Origin: Diphasiastrum complanatum
Taxonomy: Eukaryota > Streptophyta > Lycopodiopsida > Lycopodiales > Lycopodiaceae
NCBI GenBank assembly: GCA_029204225.1
Contig: CM055109.1
Coordinates: 20,206,349 to 20,270,348, forward strand
Direction of reading: 5' to 3'
DNA length: 64,000 bases
Shown piece after piece: positions 1-11,024 of the stretch; the first letter of the stretch is position 1, and every line of letters begins with the position of its first letter. Below the pieces are notes generated by a model that ran no database searches, was not told the DNA's origin, and worked only from the letters and a program-made list of their open reading frames with translations. Made by a program: the position numbers and the translations under genes.

Positions 1-767
1 AGAAAAAAAATAAACAAACACCTTTTTCAAAGGCCCTCGTCGGGTTCTAAGTTTCTCTAATGTTGGTACTCATGGATTCACTTTTTAGTACTGCTTGGGA
101 CTTTTATGTTTTGTTTGGTAGTTTTTGAAAATGCTTGATAGTTTTAAAGCTAATCTATAGTATATACTGGTGGGTTCTTGGTACTTTTGGTTCTCCTGGA
201 GTACCAGATTTTTGTGGGTTGTTGGTACTTTTTTATTCGTGCTACTCCAGGATTCTTTTGTTTTTGGTTCTATATCTTTTGTGTTTGAGGTACTTATTTG
301 TTCTACTGAAGTACCAAAAATTTGGTACTATTGGTTGTTGTCTTAGTCTAAATCTCGATAAAGAAGACTTGTCAAAATTGAGCTAAAATATGAAATCTAA
401 CACTATCGAGCTGAAATATGAAATCTAAAATCTGTCATTTTTCTTCTTAGACCTCGCATAATCAAGTACAGATAGCCCTATGCCAACTAAGAGGCCCCCT
501 GTGGGCAGTTTTTTGCATACCAGCAACTGAACAAGGATTCAATGATAAATGAATTGCTAGAGGAGCTTTCAAGCTCAAGGATGATATAGACTACTCCGCA
601 CCATCAAACAGAAGAGGACAAAATAGGCAGGCAAATAGATGAGCTGGATGAAGATATGGAAGAAGAGCGGGACTAGCAGGAGCATCAAGGGCAGGATCAG
701 CAGCAAGACCAGGCACAACAGCAACACCAGGCATAACAAGACCAACAATAAGACCAGACATCACTAG
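1..767. other. AT-rich flank with TTGGTAC motif cluster, no gene
   Basis: No convincing coding region is visible. Between about 60 and 345 the short motif TTGGTAC or its reverse complement GTACCAA recurs many times, mostly as TTGGTACT on the plus strand. The same motif is dense at 1640-1830 and at 3655-6540, where it is mostly in the opposite orientation. Around 640-750 there is a CAG/CAA-rich low-complexity stretch. I infer that this is the left flank of a DNA-transposon-like unit whose broken transposase gene follows. Confidence 0.45.
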
Positions 768-2768
768 CTATGTCTGGTCTAGAAGGTTGTATGAATTGAT
801 CATGCCTTCGACTTGACCATAGTATAGGCCTTCAACTACTCTCCCTCCTCTAACAATTCTATTGTGCCATGCATCCTTATGTGATGTTGCTGTCTGGTAC
901 AATGTCTTGGTGCATTTAAGAAGTAGAAATCCTTTTTCTCTCTGTTGCTTTGACCGCAAAATTGTTCCACTGGACAACAAGTCACACAAACTATCAGGGT
1001 TCCTCTCATACATAGGCAAGTTGGTGTCATTATGCATTGGCATGGAAAAATAAGCACCGTCATTATCTCCAGCATCATCATCTTCGTCGATGCTAGCTAC
1101 CTTTGACTCTGGCAATGGCTGAATAAACAAATATTTCTACTCTTCCACATGTTGTCTATTCCTGCATCTTCTCCATTGCCTTGCAATACATGAATCACAG
1201 AACATGACAATGTACGACATTTTGGTGAGCATGGACTATCCTGAGAATATCCGTCAACACAATAGAATGAGCATGAGCCTATGATACACTGACAATCCAT
1301 TTCACATCGCGCGCATCTCATCCTTGTTGACCAGCTAGAAAATCTCTCTTGTACTACAGCTGTGACCTTCTCCTTCTGGCCTAAATGTTTTTTTCAGATA
1401 TGTGACCACATCCGCTGCACATTTCAAGGGCCAGTCGTCTGGTTTCAACTCCTCGTGAGTGAGAGTCCTCTTGATGACTGTGCCCGCTTCGTCGTGCTCA
1501 TCTTTTTCATGGCTTGAGGCAAAAAATTTATGCATCATTTGCAAACCTGTCAAGTGATAATATCTGGCCAAAAAGCGAACAAATTGTTAGATTTTTTAAT
1601 TTCATGTAGGCTGCAATAAATAGTGCTTGCAAACAGTACTTGTAGTACCGAACCTGGTGCCTAGTCTAGTACCAATTTGGTACTATATTCGGATGTCTCG
1701 AATAGACCTAGTTTGGTACTATATTTATTAGGAAAATAGTACCAAAATTGGTACTCGTGAACAATGTATTTTGGTAGTACAAGATGAACTATGTAGTTAA
1801 AGTCTTATAGTTCAGTACCAAAATTGGTACTATCTGAAGTAACAAACCTAAAACTTTAGAGTAATAATAATAGATAGTGAGAATACCTAATAAATATACC
1901 TGGCCACGAAGAAGAATGGCCTTCGAGCTTTGAATTGGGGTGTCGCACTGTCTGACCACACCCAATGACACCTTAGATTATACTCGATCTCTTCTAATCA
2001 ATTATCATGCAGTAGTAAATAGTGTTGTACGAATAGGGTGTCATGCAACATATCGTCTAATTTGTAAAAATGAAGAGTCTTGTCAGCTGCACTTGTAGAG
2101 TTTTAGACATACGTTATGTGCACAAATATCATGATCTGATTAGACCACCGGTGCATGGATTGTATTTCGTTCAACATCTTGAATGGATTATTCTTTGCAA
2201 AGTCAATGACTGAAACAACAACATCTGAAAGAAATTTCAGCAAGTAGTCTTTAAATTGTTGTGATTGCCACTGATATAGAAAGTTATGCTTGATGAAGTT
2301 TTTCAGATGTGCTGAAACCAGATCAAGACAAACAATGCTCCACATTCTTTGCACTACCAAATCCTTTCTCTTCTTGATAGAGCCGCCCTCATCAACAAAC
2401 CCTGACGCAACGTCTGTAAAGGTCTTCACAGACAACTCCATGTTGTCCACTGATGTCTCATAGGGACATAATGACAATGTGTAAATGTCGCATTTACTGC
2501 AGTCCCCGAACAAGCATTTTTTTGCATGGTATTCTGAATTGTGAGGCTTTGCACATAAAATTGATTTTCACATATTGCTGATGCTGGGACAAACAGAGAG
2601 GTTTGCCTTGCAAATATCTAATTTCTGAATTTTGTAGCAGATGGAACATGTACAGACATGATCCTTTCCATGATGACCAAACATGTTTTGTCTCATATGA
2701 TTAAACGCCTCCTTAAAATATATCATTTGCATATGGTACACACAACAACAGGTGTACCGCTCCTTCAA
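768..2768 (-). pseudogene. Broken DDE-transposase-like gene with intron-like gaps
   Basis: Several minus-strand coding blocks lie in order. A Cys-rich block (2768-2568, CSICYK) is followed by a block at 2513-2103 carrying VIDFAKNNPF and NEIQSMH, by a block at 1571-1335 carrying FFASSHEKDEHDEAG then VIKR, and by downstream blocks (1321-1097, Cys-rich; 1130-768, with VVEGLYYGQ). The pairing of an Asp-Phe-Ala-x-Asn block with a later His-x-Lys-x-x-x-Asp-x-x-Gly-x-x-x-Lys-Arg block resembles a widespread family of uncharacterised plant and animal transposase-like proteins, recalled from memory. There the acidic residues would be RNase-H-fold catalytic residues that cut and join DNA. Blocks are separated by gaps with stops; some may be introns (1572-2102 is AT-rich and full of TTGGTAC motifs). 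The usual Gly of the HGKG-type motif is replaced (HEKD) and no continuous frame exists, so the copy is probably inactive. It could alternatively be a poorly modelled host gene derived from such a transposase. Confidence 0.5.
1640..1830. repeat. Internal TTGGTAC/GTACCAA cluster
   Basis: Within about 190 bases the motif occurs repeatedly in both orientations, several times as a back-to-back palindrome (AGTACCAATTTGGTACT and close variants at about 1669, 1735 and 1816). It sits in the gap between two coding blocks of the transposase-like gene, so it may be intronic. Confidence 0.6.
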
Positions 2769-3235
2769 TTTCTAGAGAAAATAAGGTTTCAATACCTCAA
2801 AGCATCTAAGAAATATCTGCACTTCTGGGTGAGCCTTTCTGAATCTTTGGAACAGCTCGACCTGTGGCCTAAAACCCTTACAACTTACTAAAAGAACATA
2901 ATAATATGCCTAAGAATTACCACGTAAGTTCATCCAAGCCGACTTGAACATTAAACCAAACTTAATTTGTGTGTGAAATTCATAGCAATATGAATCAAAC
3001 GAGAGAAAATGAGAAAAAGAAAGCATGAAGAGTGTTAGTCAAAATTTCCAAACCATATGATTGTATCCTATTCCAAAAAGTCACCACAATGCTCCCTCCC
3101 CAACGACATGGCCTTCCTTGTGAATGTTTCAAGTCCAACAAAGAACCGTTTATGATACCATGCTTTCAATAGGGAAAAAAACAAGGGCTACACCCCTACC
3201 TAGAATTGGGAATGTTGACTATCTTTAACTCTATT

Positions 3236-3376
<141 letters not shown>

Positions 3377-3419
3377 AACAAAATATGTTGTAACCACGTC
3401 ATAAATTATAATTATATTT

Positions 3420-6060
3420 CAGGATACACTGAGAAACACACTGGTTCAACTCAATACAATGTTGGTTCACTCGAAACACCTTAAAGGTTCCTTCTACATT
3501 AAAGTCATTGTTAACATCTTCAAAGTGGAGGAGAATTCTCGTTACCGCTTATCTATATTCAAGAAGTCTTATCTTGTTACACGACATAAGTGATTTCAAA
3601 CCCCCTCTAAAACTTGGATGTTTATTGATGTTACAGGTTTTGCTGTTTCCCTTGAAAAAACAGTACCAAAAGTACCAAAACAGGTAATATGCGACAGTAA
3701 CAAGTTTGAAGTAAAATTTAACCAAATTTTGTAGTCTGAACTATCTAAATTGAAAATTGATGAGTACCAATTGAAAGAAGCATTGTTACTATAGAGTTTC
3801 AGAAAGCTTTGGTGCTCAAGAGTTTTGCCATCAATAAACATTTCAGTATCTTTCAGCACATTACAATAAAATTCTCACCAAATTTTTTCTGTTGCTGCAC
3901 ATTACAATTACCAAAGCACACTGCACATTGAAGGGTTGTTCAAAAGCTTCTTATAGCACCAAAGTACTAGAACGGTAGAAAGTACCAACATGTAGTACCA
4001 AAGTACCAAAGCATCTTATAGTACCAAAGTACCAAAACACCTTATAGTACCAAAGTACCAAACATGCAGAAAGTACAAGAACCTTAATTGGTAGTTTGAA
4101 GGATCAAAATTGTTACACGATAGTTTCAAATAGTACCAATCTTTCGTACTCAAAAGTTTTAGAAATACGTAAACATAAAAAAAAATAGTACAAATCTTGT
4201 AAAATTGGTAGTAACTACAGCTTAGATTCTACCAATTCGTAAACAACAATAAAATAGTACCAAAAAGACCAAAATGGATTGTATGCGAGATGCGAACACA
4301 AAAATAAAATGAAAAAAGTACCCAACTTAATAGTTTTATGGGTCTAATAGGAAGACGATAAGTTTAAATGGTACCAATTTGGTAGATTTTAGATTAAAAA
4401 TGAGACACTTAGTTTAAAAGTCCTAATTTGCTAGTCAACAGGATCGAAATTGGTTCACAATAAGTTCTTGTAGTACGAATATTTCATATTAAACAGTTTT
4501 ACAAACACGTACCAAAACAATACAAAATTTGTAAAATTAGTACCCGTAGACACTGGTGCAGCTCAATATAGTGTTGGTTCACTCAGAACTTCTTAAAGAT
4601 TCCTTCTACATTAAATTCATTGTTAACATTTTCAAAGTGAACTTGAGGATTATTCTTGTTACCACTCATCTATATTCAAGAAGTCTTATTGTGTTACAAA
4701 TAGAAAGTACCAACAGATAGTACCAAACCATCATATACAGGTAGTACCAAAACAGTAAAAAGTACCTGCAAGTAGTACCAAATCATCATATATAGGTAGT
4801 ACCAAAGTACCAAAGTACCAAACATGCAGAAAGTACAAGAACTTGTAGTTTGAAGGATCAATATTGTTACACAATAGGTTCAAATAGTACCAATCTTTCG
4901 TACTCAAAAGTTTTAGAAATACGTAAACATAAAAAAATAGTACAAATCTTGTAAAACTGGTAGTAACTACAGCTTAGATTCTACCAATTCGTAAACAACA
5001 ATAAAATAGTACCAAAAAGACCAAAATGGATTGTATGCGAGATGCGAACACAAAAATATAATGAAAAAAGTACCCAACTTAATAGTTTTATGGGTCTACT
5101 AGGGAGACGATAAGTTTAAATGGTACCAATTTGGTAGATTTTAGATTATAAATGAGACACTTAGTTTAAAAGTCCTAATTTGCTAGTCAACAGGATCAGA
5201 ATTGGTTCACAATAAGTTCTTGTAGTACGAATATTTCATATTAAACAGTTTTACAAACACGTACCAAAACAATACAAAATTTGTAAAATTAGTACCCGTA
5301 GACACTGGTGCAGCTCAATATAGTGTTGGTTCACTCAGAACTTCTTAAAGATTCCTTCTACATTAAATTCATTGTTAACATTTTCAAAGTGAACTTGAGG
5401 AGTATTCTTGTTACCACTCATCTATATTCAAGAAGTCTTATTGTGTTACAAATAGAAAGTACCAACAGATAGTACCAAACCATCATATACAGGTAGTACC
5501 AAAACAGTAAAAAGTACCTGCAAGTAGTACCAAATCATCATATATAGGTAGTACCAAAGTACCAAAGTACCAAACATGCAGAAAGTACAAGAACCTTATT
5601 TGTTAGTTTGGAGGATCAAAATTGTTACACGATAGATTCAAATAGTACCAATCTTTGGTACTCAAAAGCTTCAAAAACACGTAAACATTAAAAAAATAGT
5701 ACAAATTTTGTGAAATTGGTAGTAACTAAAGCTTAGATTCTACCAATTGGTAAACGACAATAAGATAGTACCAAAAAGACTAAAATGGATTGTATGCGAG
5801 CTACGAAGACAAAAATATAATGAAACAAGTACCCAACTTGATAGTTTTATGGGTCTAATAGGGACATGAGAAGTCTAAATAGTACCAATCTGGTAGATTT
5901 TAAAATAAAAATGAGACACTTAGTATAAAAGACCTAATTTGGTAGTCAGTAGGATCAAAATTGGTTCACGATAAGTTCTTGTGGTATGAATCTTTCATAT
6001 TAAAGAGCCTTACCAACACAAAAAATAGTACCAAAAGAGCTTTGAAAACACCTGAAATAT
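3420..6060. repeat. Tandem repeat, ~755-bp unit, about 3 copies plus a diverged partial
   Basis: The marker AACATGCAGAAAGTACAAGA starts at 4061, 4821 and 5573, giving periods of 760 and 752 bp. The first two copies are nearly identical over their length; the third is more diverged and fades near 6020-6060. A diverged copy of the part reading TGTTGGTTCACTC... is at 3420-3600, matching 4546-4700 and 5300-5450. Each unit contains many GTACCAA motifs. No protein is encoded. Confidence 0.85.
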
Positions 6061-6540
6061 CACGAGTACCAAAAGTTCCAAAATATTTAAAAGCACCAAA
6101 CAGCTAAATGCTAGTAGATCAAAAAGTACCAAAATGTAACAAACAAGTAATTGAAGCAACGTTTAAAAACTACCAAAAGAATCAAAAGCACCAAAGAGCA
6201 ACAAACAATAGTACTTTTGGCACACCAGAAGTACAAAATGTTCTATGAGGTCCAAACAACAACACGATAAGTTATTTGAAAAGAATCGAGTACCAAAAGT
6301 ACCAAAAATATATCTCACACAAGTTTTCATAAGTACCAAACAGAAAATAGATAGTTGTTTATAAGCTTCTACAAGTACCAATAGTCCCAAAAGTTCAAAA
6401 GTGCAAAATATCAATCGAATAAAAACTACCAAGCAATTCCAAATAGCAAGAGGTGGAGTGTGTATCTGCAGTACCAAAGAACAGGAGTATCAAAGATCAG
6501 TTACAGTAGTGCAAAAGAACAGTAGTACCAAGAAAACAAA
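3655..6540. repeat. Dense GTACCAA short-motif array
   Basis: Dozens of copies of AGTACCAAA and close variants are present, often as direct doublets (AGTACCAAAGTACCAAAG near 4003, 4050 and 4796). Orientation is predominantly GTACCAA on the plus strand here, against TTGGTAC at 60-345. Such short, many-copy motifs near the ends of DNA transposons commonly serve as subterminal transposase-binding sites; that role here is inference. Confidence 0.65.
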
Positions 6541-6762
6541 AATCCAAAAAAAATGACTTGAGTGTCATCAAGAAGATGTATTGAATGCCTGACAACACTC
6601 TTTCTTCCAATCCTCTGTCGACATATGTCTTTTTGTTGGGGGACACTCGAGTTTTTGAGCTCCAAAAGGCATACACCAATTCCTTGACCTGAGTCATGAT
6701 TATGCCACCTCTAGGCAATTATTTGCTTGAATATCTCTCTCTCTCTTTCTCTCTCTAACTCG

Positions 6763-6991
6763 TGTTGAGGCTTATGCTCATACACTAAATTCTTGTACTT
6801 TTGCTCATTTGTAATCAAAGCTATCATTCTCTGATTCTTAGCATGCTAGATTGTGGTTAAGCCATTAAATTATGTACTAGATCTTGCTATTCAATCTAGA
6901 ATCAGTTTTTTGTGCTAATCATAAAGCTTAATAAGATCAATGACCTTTGTGGATCATTCCCACATGTGTGAACATTCTGAAAATTTTGTCA
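6763..6991 (+). repeat. Probable copia 5' LTR (~229 bp)
   Basis: The segment starts TGTTGAGGC and ends ...TTTTGTCA directly before a primer binding site, giving TG...CA ends. Its 3' part (AAGCTTAATAAGATC... and CACATGTGTGAA) resembles the terminal region at about 52140-52200 near the related copia element. The left boundary is less certain than the right because no partner LTR survives. Confidence 0.6.
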
Positions 6992-7003
6992 TGGTATCAG
7001 AAC
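6992..7003 (+). other. Primer binding site (tRNA-Met type)
   Basis: TGGTATCAGAAC follows the LTR end immediately. It differs by one base from the usual plant copia sequence TGGTATCAGAGC, complementary to the 3' end of initiator tRNA-Met. Confidence 0.8.
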
Positions 7004-7760
7004 CAAATTAAGCTTTGCATGCTTACATCTCTGATTGTTCAAGAATTTGAGAGCTAATTCAAGCAAAAAAGTAGTTAATCATTTTTCTTTACCTTTCTCT
7101 GAAAAGTGTTTGGATCAAAGTGGATAGAAACTGATTTTTCAGGTCAAAATTGAGATTGTACGGAATTTTGGAATTCTGCACGTGTGAAAATCAGAGATTT
7201 TCAATCCCTTTTATCTCCTTGCTATTTGGTCCAAAGATAGTGGTCTAATAGCTTGATGGAAAGCTTATGAAGAGTACTTTCCATAGAAATTGATCCCAAA
7301 TCAATCTGATGTGTCTATCAAGAGTTATAAGCTCTTAAAGAGGGTAGGGAGAGGTCCAAAATCCGAGTGACCACTTTTTGATTTGATTCAATTTTGCTTG
7401 ATTCTAAATCCATTGTTTTGAGTATCCTACACAAGAAACCGAAGATCAAGACTAAGTTTGACGTTATTGAACACCTTTGAGCCTTCTGATAATCATTAGT
7501 GTTTTCTTTTGGAGCATCTAACACGTGCCAAAAGTAGAATTCAAACTTGTCTAAGTGTCTCAATCCATTTTGAGTGTCTGATCTAGATTATCTTATTTTG
7601 AAAAATATTTGAGACCTATCTCAAATACAGTTGCAAGTTTTTCACATAGGAAGTTAGCACATCCTTGAAAATACCTATATTAAAAGAGAGCAACAACATT
7701 AAGTCTGATTGGAACAAGCTCAAACATATAATTGTCCAATAACCAAGAAGTCTTCACAAT
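7004..7760 (+). other. Copia leader, no gene
   Basis: About 760 bases lie between the PBS and the gag start. No protein with recognisable features is seen. This is longer than many copia leaders but otherwise unremarkable. Confidence 0.5.
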
Positions 7761-8489
7761 ATGGCATCTGTGGGAGGATATTTCCTAGAAGCAGGTGAAA
7801 GACTAAGTACCTCTAATTACTCAATTTGGAAGGTCAGAATGGAGTCTATTTTGATACTCCAGGATGTTATGGACATAGTACTTGGAATTGAGGAGGAGCC
7901 TCAAGCACAGCTTGAAATACCAAAGTACAAAAAGAGAGCTAGAATGGCTCTACATTTCATTAAGATGAATGTATCTAATGAAATTTTGAGAGAAATAGGA
8001 TCTTGCACCATTGCCAAAAATGCTTGGGATGCACTTAAGTCCATCTATGAAGCAAAGCATACTTCTAGAATACCCACTCGTAGGTATCAGATTTTCCAAA
8101 GTTTTCAAAGAAGTGAGGAGAGTGCATCAAACTATGTTCTGGAAATAAAATATCTTCATAGGAAGCTTTCTTGTGTTGGTGTTACAATTAACCAAGATGA
8201 GCTAGTACAAGTCATTTTAAATGGCTTGAAAGATGACTATGATAATCTTGTTCAATCCTTTGCCATTAAGGAGAAGTTGCCTAATTTAGAAACTCTCCAA
8301 GGAATTCTCATCTCTGAAGAAGCTAGGCAAAGCTATAAAGTTTCTAGGATGAATAAACTCGAGCATATTGGAAGTGACAAAGCCCTCTTTGTCAAGGACA
8401 AGCATAAAGGAAGGAACAAGAACCAGTTTTCTCAAGCATTCAACAAAGGCAAAGCCAATAATGAGAATCGTCGTCACGGTGTGCTCTGA
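7761..8489 (+). pseudogene. Copia gag (UBN2-type), interrupted
   Basis: Starts at an ATG at 7761. The first ~60 residues carry the copia gag signature LSTSNYSIWKVRMES, followed by a region rich in the usual helices (IAKNAWDALKSIYEAKHTS near residue 90 and LVQVILNGLKDDYDNLVQSF near residues 145-165). In this family gag forms the virus-like particle that packages element RNA in the cytoplasm. The frame runs into an insertion after residue ~235 (KANNENRRHG), before the CCHC zinc knuckle, which reappears at about 9375. Gag is therefore split by the minus-strand LTR insertion. Confidence 0.85.
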
Positions 8490-8557
8490 TACCACTGATG
8501 AGAATTGTTGTTGCGGTATGCTCTGATACCACTGTTGAGTGTGATATGATACCATTG
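8463..8557 (-). repeat. 37-bp tandem repeat carrying duplicated tRNA-Met PBS complements
   Basis: Two 37-bp units (8463-8499 and 8500-8536) each contain GCTCTGATACCACTG, the reverse complement of a copia PBS; a third, diverged PBS-like copy (TATGATACCATTG) abuts the LTR at 8556. Read on the minus strand, these follow the LTR end in the order expected for LTR then PBS. Duplication of a PBS is unusual. Confidence 0.7.
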
Positions 8558-9279
8558 ATGAATGTCGGATTCACGAAACTTTCGTGAAGGCGAAGCTTTT
8601 GCGACTCTCTTCAACTCGGATGGAATTCAGATGCGGTCAATTGTCTTCGTACGCAGGCGGACATGTATTCTGTATTTTTTGTCTTGATTGCTTACTAGCA
8701 TCAAACTACTTCACATTACACTATATGTGTATTCTGTTGATCTATATGTCAAGTATCATCCAGTAAGTACAGTCGCTCTATGTAAATCTAAGATTAGAGT
8801 GATTAAGCATCTACAACTAATCAAGAGATTACAAGAGTGGCAGATTAGCCACGACCTAGGGAGTATCTGCTGACATCATGCCATTAGATCAGATCTCTGT
8901 ACTCCTGGGTACTTGTGTGATCCTAGCTGGTACTGTTTGGAGAGTGAGGGCAAAACTGGGTTCGGGACATTTTTCGTGTCGCGTCATTGGTTTTGTTTCC
9001 ACCGTTGGTTTTATTTAGCTCGTCTGCCTTTCTCTCGTACTGGACCACAAAGGAATCTTGTGCCAGACCGCAAAAGATTCTCGTTCGTGAATCTTTCGTG
9101 TTCGCAAACCATTCGTGTTCGTCTCCTTTGACTTGGTGTTCGCGAACCATTCGTCTTCGTCTCCTTTGACTTTCGAGTTCGCAAAACTTTTCGTGTTTCG
9201 TGTCTCCTGACTTTCGTGTTCACGAACATCTTCGTCAGGTTGAGGGCTGAAAGCTAGCAAGGCTTTGTAGTTAGAAACA
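8556..9279 (-). mobile_element. Minus-strand LTR plus PBS inserted in copia gag
   Basis: Read on the minus strand the segment begins TGTTTCTAACTAC (9279) and ends ...ACATTCATCA (8556), directly before a PBS-like sequence. It interrupts the plus-strand copia between gag and the zinc knuckle. The part at 9060-9230 is built of diverged ~30-40-bp units around CGTGTTCG and TCTCCTTTGACT, a composition also seen in the copia LTRs inside the inverted repeat (19.5-19.7 and 35.4-35.6 kb). No internal coding region or second LTR is present, so it is a truncated insertion. The target-site duplication was not identified. Confidence 0.55.
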
Positions 9280-9302
9280 TTTTGTTTCTTCAGCCAAGGA
9301 GA

Positions 9303-9630
9303 GAGACAAAGATGGTGAAGATGATGATTCATCTCATCCTTCTACTTCGAAGACCAAGAAGAAGAAAGTCAAGTGTTTCGTTTGTGGCAAGAAGGGGCAA
9401 TATGCCTCCAATTGCTTTAAAAAGAAAAACAACTCAAGCAAGCAAATCTCTCCAAAGAGACTGAAGAAGATTTTGTTGCAAGTGATGGAGAAGGATCACT
9501 CATGGTGTCAAGTTTTTCTTCATCACCTTTCAAGAAAGATGGAGCTTGGTACATAAATAGTGGAGCTTCTTCACATATGTGCTGTTCAAAGGAGTCTTTT
9601 GACTCAATTGTACCTTACAAAGGACTTTAA
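9303..9630 (+). pseudogene. Copia zinc knuckle and protease start, degenerate
   Basis: A CCHC zinc knuckle is visible as CFVCGKKGQYASNCF (about 9380-9420), which in copia gag binds element RNA. It is followed by a protease start reading WYINSGASSHMC at about 9547. The family motif has D-S-G; here the catalytic Asp is Asn, so the protease would be dead. Stop codons and frame changes follow (stop at about 9629). Confidence 0.75.
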
Positions 9631-9640
9631 AAATCTATTT

Positions 9641-9895
9641 ATACTGCAAATGATCATCAGTGCTCTATTGAAGGAATTGGCAACATTCCGTTGAAATTTG
9701 CTTCTTCTAAAGTCCTTTCACTTTCCAATATTTGTTCCTAAGATGACAAAGAACTTGATTATTGTTGGAAAGTTGCTTGATAGTGGTTGTGATGTAAAAT
9801 TCAATTCCAATACTTGCTTTATCAAGAAAAATGATGAGATCCTAGCTAATGGATCTAGATATGGTGGAATTTTTCAAGTTGAATTCTTATGAGAA
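9641..9895 (+). pseudogene. Copia protease/linker remnant
   Basis: Frame fragments keep copia-like words such as SIYTANDHQCSIEGIG and, after a frame change, LLDSGCDVKFNSNTCFIKK. These match the stretch between the protease active site and the GAG-pre-integrase domain. Part of this stretch (LLDSG, DVKF) recurs in the related element at about 51625. The frame is broken at least twice. Confidence 0.6.
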
Positions 9896-10611
9896 TGCAA
9901 ACTTTTGTGAAGTTGCTCTTTTATCTAAGGAGGAGTTATGGCATAGAAGGTTGGGGCATCCTAACTTTAAGTCTATGTTTTCTATGGTCAAGAAAAATAA
10001 GGCTATTGGCCTTCCAAGGTCACTTTCCAAAGATTTCAAGCCTTCTGAGGCTTGTGCTATTGCAAAATCACATAAAAAGCCATATCAAAAGTCTTTTATT
10101 AAGACTATTCATCCTTTGGAGCTAATACACTCAGATGTTCATTTTTCTTCTTCAAATAGTATTGGTGGTGCAACATGTTTTGTCACCTTTGTTGATGACT
10201 TTACAAGATATACTTGGTTGGTTGTATCTCCTTTCTTCAAAAGCTATGGTATTTGATCACTTCCTAATCTTCAAAGCTTATGTTGAGAAACAGTTTTATC
10301 TCAAAGTTAAAGCTTTAAGATGTGATGGAGGAGGTGAATACATCTCCAACAAGTTCTATGAATATTGTGAGGGTGAAGGGATTAAGAGATAAATTTCTTG
10401 TGCTTATTCTCCATCTCAAAATGGATTTGCTGAGAGAAAAAATTGATCTTTATGTGAATGTGCTAAAGCAATCCGAGTTGAAGCTTCTTTGCCTATTGAA
10501 TAGTGGGGTGAAGCAATTAATTGTGCAAGCTATTTGTGCAATAGATTACCTCACAATGCACTTGTTGGAAAATCACCATATGAAGTCTTGTTTAAAAAGA
10601 AACCTAAGGTA
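9849..10611 (+). pseudogene. Copia integrase, N-terminal and core part
   Basis: The GAG-pre-integrase motif ELWHRRLGHPNFKSM (about 9934-9980) supplies the two zinc-binding His residues. The expected CxxC pair is damaged (CAIAKSH). The core begins at LIHSDVHF with the first catalytic Asp, followed by FVDDFTRYTWLVV. A frame change follows near 10250, then RCDGGGEY with the second Asp region, then another frame change. Integrase inserts element cDNA into chromosomes; this copy cannot be translated through. Confidence 0.8.
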
Positions 10612-11024
10612 GATCACCTTAGAGTTTTTGGACGTGCTTGCTTTGTTCATGTACCCTTGAAAACAAGGAAAAGAGATGATCCTAATTCTATCAAAGGGAT
10701 CATGGTTGGATATTCATCCAACAAGAAGTCTTACAAAATTTATGTTCCCTCTACCTCAATTACAATTGAGAGTAGGGATGTTATATTCCATGAGAATCAA
10801 AAATACATCTTTGAGGAGGCCGAGATTAAAGGTTCTCGAGAAGATTCTCCTATCATCACACTTGAAGACTATCATGGAGAGATGGGGCCGAGAATTGAGG
10901 AGGAGTCACCTCGAATCTTTTCACCAAGGAGATCTCAAAGAGAAAGATCCGAGCCTAGGAGGCTTAAATATGGAGATAGAGGCAAGCAAGTGGAACTCAA
11001 CTCCATCAACATAACTATGAAATA
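10534..11024 (+). pseudogene. Copia integrase C-terminal part, truncated before RT
   Basis: The readable frame holds the typical post-core words NALVGKSPYEVLFKKKP, LRVFGRACFVHVP and IMVGYSSNKKSYKIY, then an acidic linker with SPRRSQRERSEPRR that normally leads to reverse transcriptase. The frame ends at a TAG at 11023-11025, where gypsy sequence in the opposite orientation starts, marking an insertion or rearrangement junction. Confidence 0.8.

Larger units (their letters stand above)
6763..11024 (+). mobile_element. Decayed Ty1/copia retrotransposon, 5' LTR to integrase, 3' end lost
   Basis: Element order is a probable 5' LTR (6763-6991), a tRNA-Met-type PBS (6992), a ~760-bp leader, gag (7761-8489), an interrupting LTR insertion (to about 9290), zinc knuckle and protease remnants (9303-9630), and integrase (9849-11024). 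Gag, protease and integrase before any reverse transcriptase is the copia order. At 11025 the copia frame stops abruptly against a gypsy reverse transcriptase in the opposite orientation, so reverse transcriptase, RNase H and the 3' LTR are missing. A related copia lies at 50591-52200, with very similar gag N-terminus and leader style. The element cannot be autonomous. Confidence 0.85.

Noticed and set aside
3420-6060. CRISPR-like array of spaced repeats
   Set aside because: Units are ~755 bp and the short motif spacing is irregular. The organism is a plant, and no cas genes are present.
8912-9332. Several overlapping open frames in the minus-strand LTR
   Set aside because: They come from tandem CGTGTTCG-type repeats and are not protein-like.
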